Source of the DNA: PALSA-612 sp963776375 | GTDB taxonomy: Bacteria; Actinomycetota; Thermoleophilia; Gaiellales; Gaiellaceae | DNA: 64,000 nucleotides | Assembly (NCBI GenBank): GCA_963776375.1 | Contig: CAVZMF010000002.1 | Span: forward strand, 1,280,456 to 1,344,455 | Direction of reading: 5' to 3' | In this document: one piece after another, positions 63,501 through 64,000 of the stretch | Layout of the letters: each line of letters opens with the position of its first letter | Position numbering within the stretch: position 1 is the stretch's first letter | Made by a program: the position numbers and the translations under genes | Notes under the pieces: model-generated | What the model saw: only the letters and a program-made list of their open reading frames with translations | Database searches by the model: none | Told to the model about the DNA's origin: nothing

Positions 63501-64000
63501 AGGTCGCTGTCCTCGGCGCCACCGGTTTCATCGGACGAACACTCCTGCCCAAGCTCGCTGGGGAGCACGACGTCGTCGCGGTTTCGCGAAGCGGCGCCGA
63601 GGTCGAAGACGACCGGGTGAAGAGCGTGTCGGGCGACGTCACGGACCACGCGGCGATGCGCAGGGCCCTCGACGGCGTCGACGTCGTTTACTACCTCGTT
63701 CACTCGCTGGGCGCATCCGACTTCAGCGAGCGTGACAAACGGCCTGCGGACCGTCGCGACCGAGGCAGAGCGCGCCGGCGTCTCCCAGATCGTCTACCTC
63801 GGCGGCCTTGGGGACGATCGAACGGACCTCTCTCCGCACCTGCGCAGCCGTGCCGAGACGGCCGCGACGCTCGAAGTAGGGCGCCGTCCCCGTGACGACG
63901 CTCCGTGCCGCGATGGTAGTGGGGCGCGGGAGCGCCGGCTTCGAGACGATCGTTGCTCTGGTCGACCGGTTGCCGGTGATGATCGCGCCGAAGTGGGTCT
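63497..64000 (+). CDS. NAD(P)-binding atypical SDR (NmrA/epimerase-like), frameshifted, 3' end outside window
   Basis: GTG 63497 starts VKVAVLGATGFIGRTLLPKL, the G-x-x-G-x-x-G cofactor loop of NAD(P)H-binding epimerase-like proteins. Next come VKSVSGDVTDHAAMRRALDG and VDVVYYLVHSLGASDFSERD. The rest is in other frames (near 63740 and 63870 changes): VATEAERAGVSQIVYLGGLG and VVGRGSAGFETIVALVDRLP. The Y-L-V-H-S-L and I-V-Y-L-G-G-L-G pieces match a family of NAD(P)H-binding proteins with a C-terminal SRPBCC-like DUF2867 domain, which would lie beyond the window. The substrate is unknown. Confidence 0.75.

Noticed and set aside
1..64000. CRISPR arrays and ribosomal RNA genes
   Set aside because: No regularly spaced direct repeats and no rRNA-like conserved stretches were seen anywhere in the window.

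Overview
The window is very GC-rich, uses GTG starts freely, and packs most genes into operons with 4-base start/stop overlaps (GTGA, ATGA, TGATG). It carries several luciferase-like (probably F420- or flavin-dependent) oxidoreductases, an AfsR/SARP-type regulator, actinobacterial small proteins and a cobalamin-type MerR regulator. Together these point to a high-GC actinobacterium, perhaps a soil Thermoleophilia-like lineage known mainly from metagenomes. The lineage is inference; there is no rRNA or marker gene here to settle it.

Left part, 1 to about 38,060: a large catabolic region for amides, lactams and N-heterocycles. In order it holds a nitrilase-family amidohydrolase, an array of RidA-like domains, a PaaK-type acyl-CoA ligase, and a luciferase-like oxidoreductase (LLM) in operon with a three-subunit molybdenum hydroxylase. 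Next come two LLM oxidoreductases around two small REDY/HapK-like proteins, then hydantoinase/oxoprolinase pair 1, and a branched-chain amino acid type ABC transporter (livGFHM) followed by a SIS-domain protein. An SDR and hydantoinase pair 2 lie upstream of the transporter. Then come a class III aminotransferase and a 5-oxoprolinase operon (pxpABC) with its own biotin carrier, a cupin and another LLM. The block ends with hydantoinase pair 3, a second nitrilase, a PPOX-type flavoprotein, an NTF2-like protein and a second class III aminotransferase. The likely logic is import, ring oxidation, amide or lactam opening, removal of reactive enamine/imine products by RidA proteins, and transamination.

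Middle part, about 38,080 to 45,460: a GNAT fragment marks a break. Then come a single-domain nucleotidyl cyclase homologue, a secreted collagen-like protein, a 74-aa small protein and a compact protease module. The module is a TPR-CHAT (caspase-like) protein divergent from a Tat-type subtilisin, a sigma factor and a small companion protein. This is the best candidate for an under-described system in the window.

Integration hot spot, about 45,590 to 48,640: a 3' half of tRNA-Met behind its own terminator, a resolvase-type serine recombinase, two overlapping paralogous small genes, a cupin remnant, a 3' half of tRNA-Arg(CCT) and a decayed tRNA-Lys. These look like scars of repeated site-specific integration.

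Right part, 48,840 to 64,000: a 1137-aa SARP/AAA/TPR regulator, a secreted repeat protein, and a chimeric junction near 53,965 where two truncated genes meet. A histidine kinase/response regulator/MMPL transporter operon follows, then an operon of small membrane proteins ending in a PD40 propeller protein. Last come fasciclin and DUF378 genes divergent from a CarH/LitR-like B12-binding MerR regulator, whose intergenic region contains repeated TGTACA/TGTATA boxes, and two downstream genes.

Many ordinary genes are split by frameshifts. These cluster in patches (0-6.3, 12.2-15.3, 20.5-24.6, 32.7-36.6, 44.5-46.5, 54.3-56.9 and 58 kb) separated by long clean stretches, which looks more like uneven assembly quality than gene decay. 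Frameshifted genes are annotated over their full inferred extent.
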